Position numbers and translations under genes: made by a program. Below the pieces are notes generated by a model. The model worked only from the letters and a program-made list of their open reading frames with translations. It ran no database searches and was not told where the DNA came from. A stretch of 34,835 bases of DNA from Spirochaetales bacterium (GTDB lineage Bacteria > Spirochaetota > Spirochaetia > ARS1246): assembly GCA_002688185.1 (NCBI GenBank), contig NZCE01000013.1, positions 1 to 34,835 on the forward strand, given 5' to 3'. This document shows, piece by piece, positions 33,196-34,835 of the stretch. Each line of letters starts with the position of its first letter. Positions within the stretch are counted from its first letter, which is position 1.

Positions 33196-33826
33196 CTGCC
33201 TGTCCTTCAAGAATGCTTTTCAAGGTCCGCTCCATGTCCCGCGGGTGAAAACCTTGTGGTCCCATTCCACCCTTGTATCCTATCGTCCCGTCCCTGCTCA
33301 CAACGTAGAGCCGATCCGGCCAGCCCGAATATGCTTTTTCAACAGTATTGGTCATGTCGTCAACCAACATGGGAATTGAAATATCCAATCCGAGTTGGCA
33401 CGCCTCGGCAATCTCAGTCCTGCTTTCAAACGTCGACGGTTGCTCAAAAACCACTCCCTCCCGCTTGTTTGACGACACCTGCCACCCGTCACTCGGGTGG
33501 GCCTCCCGGATATAGACCACATAAAACGCCGCATCATTGCGGTACTGTTCATAGATGGATTCCAATACGCCAACCTGGCGCCTAAATGGAGGTCATGTAT
33601 AGCTACCGAATATCAAGACAACCGGCATCCGCGAGAAGAAATTGGACAAAGTGACCGTTTCTTCCAAGGTCTGGTCTTTGCCTTCATGTCGTTTTAGCAT
33701 TTGGAGAGTGAAGTCGGGGGCCGGATCTCCCACCCCCAGTTTGCCCGCGCGTCGCGTAGCGCTCTGTCCAAATATCGAGCTAATTGACGCCAGCATAATC
33801 ATGCTCATTAAAGCACCTCTAATCAT
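33188..33826 (-). CDS. Selenoprotein: iodothyronine-deiodinase-like redoxin
   Basis: The frame is interrupted only by TGA at 33593-33595, read as Sec78, giving VLIFGSYT-U-PPFRRQVG. This is the defining motif of the deiodinase family (FGSxT-U-PPF). YIREAHPSDGW follows at the proper place with its conserved His. The fold is thioredoxin-like: LGVGDPAPDFTL at 30-41 and RLYVVSRDGTIGYKGGMGP near the end. Total 212 residues. An N-terminal MIRGALMSMIMLASISSIFG looks like an export signal, so it is probably periplasmic; ATG 33808 (after AGAGGTG) is an alternative start. It overlaps the HEAT-redoxin gene by 8 bp. The substrate in bacteria is not thyroxine; a general reductive role is likely. Confidence 0.88.
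33568..33580 (-). promoter_or_regulatory. Candidate bacterial SECIS hairpin of the deiodinase-like gene
   Basis: Sixteen nucleotides after the TGA, CGCC and GGCG form a stem around the loop AGGTT (33576-33572), extendable by one G-U pair. The distance and the GGU in the loop resemble the E. coli fdhF element (AGGUCU loop, 17 nt after UGA). A less clear CAGC/GCTG hairpin with loop TGCAAGG lies 15 nt after the other gene's TGA. Structure inferred by eye. Confidence 0.55.
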
Positions 33827-33892
33827 ATTGCGGTTCCATAGACGCCAAACTTACAAAAGCGATCAAGTTCTGTCAAATGAGAAAAGCCGGAG

Positions 33893-34137
33893 GGGAGCGA
33901 TTTCTAAAAGCAGGTAGATGGCTGAAGCGAGGAATAAAGAAGTCTCGCAAAGGACGCAGAGTACTATAAGAACGCTTGAGTTAAATAACGGAGAGTCTGC
34001 TATGCCAAAAACATCATTGGCTGCTGCAATACTGGCCGCGGCCCGCGCTCCGCGAACTTTGCGTGAACTCCGCCCGGGCGCCACCTTGGATTTTCTGGCT
34101 TCGAAATAGATTGCACCTGCCTTTAGAAATCGCTCCC
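33893..34137. mobile_element. MITE-like element, 245 bp with 23-bp inverted ends
   Basis: The ends 33893-33915 and 34115-34137 are inverted repeats matching at 22 of 23 positions. Inside are CGCAAAGGACGCAGAG (about 33946-33961) and, inverted, CTCCGCGAACTTTGCGTG (about 34048-34065), a motif type often repeated in bacterial genomes. A 63-codon frame at 33918-34109 is probably incidental. No transposase and no clear target-site duplication are visible. It sits in the gap between the deiodinase-like gene and the GH4 gene. Confidence 0.6.
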
Positions 34138-34254
34138 GTGCCAGAAGGTTTATTGACCCGGAAAGCCATGCGGGCAATACTGCTTGGTAGCCGGTGAGAG
34201 TGGGCAAATTGTTCCGGCCGCCAAGCCGTCTCACCCGTGTAAGGAGAATCAACC

Positions 34255-34835
34255 ATGCCCAAAATCGCGATGATTGGAGCGGGAAGCCTGGTTTTCTGCA
34301 AAACCCTTTCGATGGACATTCTGTCAACCGACGCCCTGAAATCGAGCGAACTATGCCTCATGAGCAGGACGAGACCAAAGCTCGACCAGATGGAAGGTTT
34401 TCTCAAACGCGTTATCAATGCAAGCGGCTCGCACACGGAGGTTTGGAGCACCCTCGAAAGGAGGGAGGCGCTAAAGGACGCCGACTACGTCATCAACATG
34501 ATCCAGGTCGGGGGAGTGGACGCGTTTGGCATCGATTACAAGATACCGATGAAATACGGTGTGGATCAGTGTATTGCCGATTCCCTCGGCCCCGGAGGAA
34601 TATTTAGGCTGCTACGAACCGCGCCGGTTCTCCAAGACATGATAAGGGATATGGAGGAGCTCTGCCCCAACGCTCTTTTCCTCAATTATACCAATCCAAT
34701 GGGCGCCTGCTGCTCCCTCCTCGGCCGCGTTACCGATGGTATCCAGTTCATCGGCCTATGCCATGGTGTGCAGACAACGTTAGATCTCATAAGCGGCTAC
34801 GTAGATGTTCCCAAAAACCAGATCGACTATACCTG
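34255..34835 (+). CDS. Glycoside hydrolase family 4, 3' truncated by the window
   Basis: The first 193 residues of a GH4 enzyme. MPKIAMIGAGSLVF is the NAD-binding loop, DSLGPGGIFRLLRT the substrate loop, NYTNPMGACC the family Asn-Pro motif, and FIGLCHGVQ holds the metal Cys. The CHG triad again suggests the uronidase-like branch, as with the gene at 2278, but the two are quite different in sequence. AAGGAG precedes the ATG by 8 nt. The upstream 117 bp after the MITE-like element holds GGTGAGA...TCTCACC (34195-34234), a loose inverted repeat that could be an operator. The protein continues beyond the window. Confidence 0.9.
   Translation, partial: MPKIAMIGAGSLVFCKTLSMDILSTDALKSSELCLMSRTRPKLDQMEGFLKRVINASGSHTEVWSTLERREALKDADYVINMIQVGGVDAFGIDYKIPMKYGVDQCIADSLGPGGIFRLLRTAPVLQDMIRDMEELCPNALFLNYTNPMGACCSLLGRVTDGIQFIGLCHGVQTTLDLISGYVDVPKNQIDYT

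Noticed and set aside
33918..34109. 63-codon open frame as a real gene
   Set aside because: It lies wholly inside the inverted-repeat element, overlaps its internal repeats and has no family likeness.
34195..34234. GGTGAGA...TCTCACC as a terminator or riboswitch upstream of the second GH4 gene
   Set aside because: The loop is about 26 nt and no T-tract follows; kept only as a possible operator in the GH4 entry.

Overview
The window looks like a chromosomal segment of a carbohydrate-degrading member of the Spirochaetota. This is an inference. It rests on the style of the solute-binding protein (export signal running straight into a GGQ-type mature end), a FliM-type flagellar relative, a YtrA-type GntR/ABC operon, UroD-family methyltransferases and the use of selenocysteine. 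No rRNA, tRNA, CRISPR array or phage gene was seen. Several genes are broken (parts of an aldo/keto reductase, a DUF3604-like PHP hydrolase, a GH2 glycosidase and the end of an AIM24 gene). The region is therefore either decaying or carries some assembly indels.

Layout. 1-3.7 kb: partial aldo/keto reductase coupled to a sulfatase, convergent with a GH4 glycosidase. 3.7-10 kb: a seven-gene operon of YtrA-type GntR regulator, SPFH/slipin membrane protein, ABC ATPase, two ABC-2 permeases, a second ATPase and a third permease, behind a good sigma70-type promoter with a candidate operator. 10-12.6 kb: an STAS/SpoIIAA-like protein, then a double-cluster Fe-S protein coupled to a UroD-family methyltransferase. 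12.6-15.1 kb: a rearranged FliM-like protein, a Crp/Fnr regulator and signal peptidase II, behind a perfect TGTGA-N6-TCACA palindrome. 15.1-18.5 kb: a GC-rich 14-bp tandem repeat, an exported unknown, a frameshifted DUF3604-like pseudogene and a second UroD-family protein. 18.5-24.1 kb, minus strand: a six-gene run of beta-propeller glycosidase-like protein, pyruvate-kinase-C-like protein, DUF362 protein, unknown, amidohydrolase and SelA-like PLP enzyme. 24.2-31.1 kb: alpha/beta hydrolase, solute-binding protein, GH2 remnant, second sulfatase, SMP-30 lactonase-like protein, AIM24 protein and ThuA-like protein. 31.1-32.2 kb: an apparent NiCo (czcD-motif) riboswitch with terminator in front of a CDF metal exporter. 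32.2-33.8 kb, minus strand: two overlapping genes, each with an in-frame TGA exactly where the catalytic Cys/Sec belongs: a deiodinase-like protein and a HEAT-repeat/peroxiredoxin fusion. 33.9-34.8 kb: a small element with 23-bp inverted ends, then the start of a second GH4 glycosidase.

How it fits together. Sulfatases, GH4 enzymes, the GH43/GH117-like propeller, esterase, lactonase and sugar-binding protein point to use of a sulfated, acylated, probably uronate-containing glycan. No transporter permease lies beside the binding protein. The most notable signals are the selenoprotein pair, the riboswitch with mutually exclusive aptamer and terminator folds, and the FliM-like protein with its domains in swapped order. 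All homology calls come from reading the translations, with no database search.
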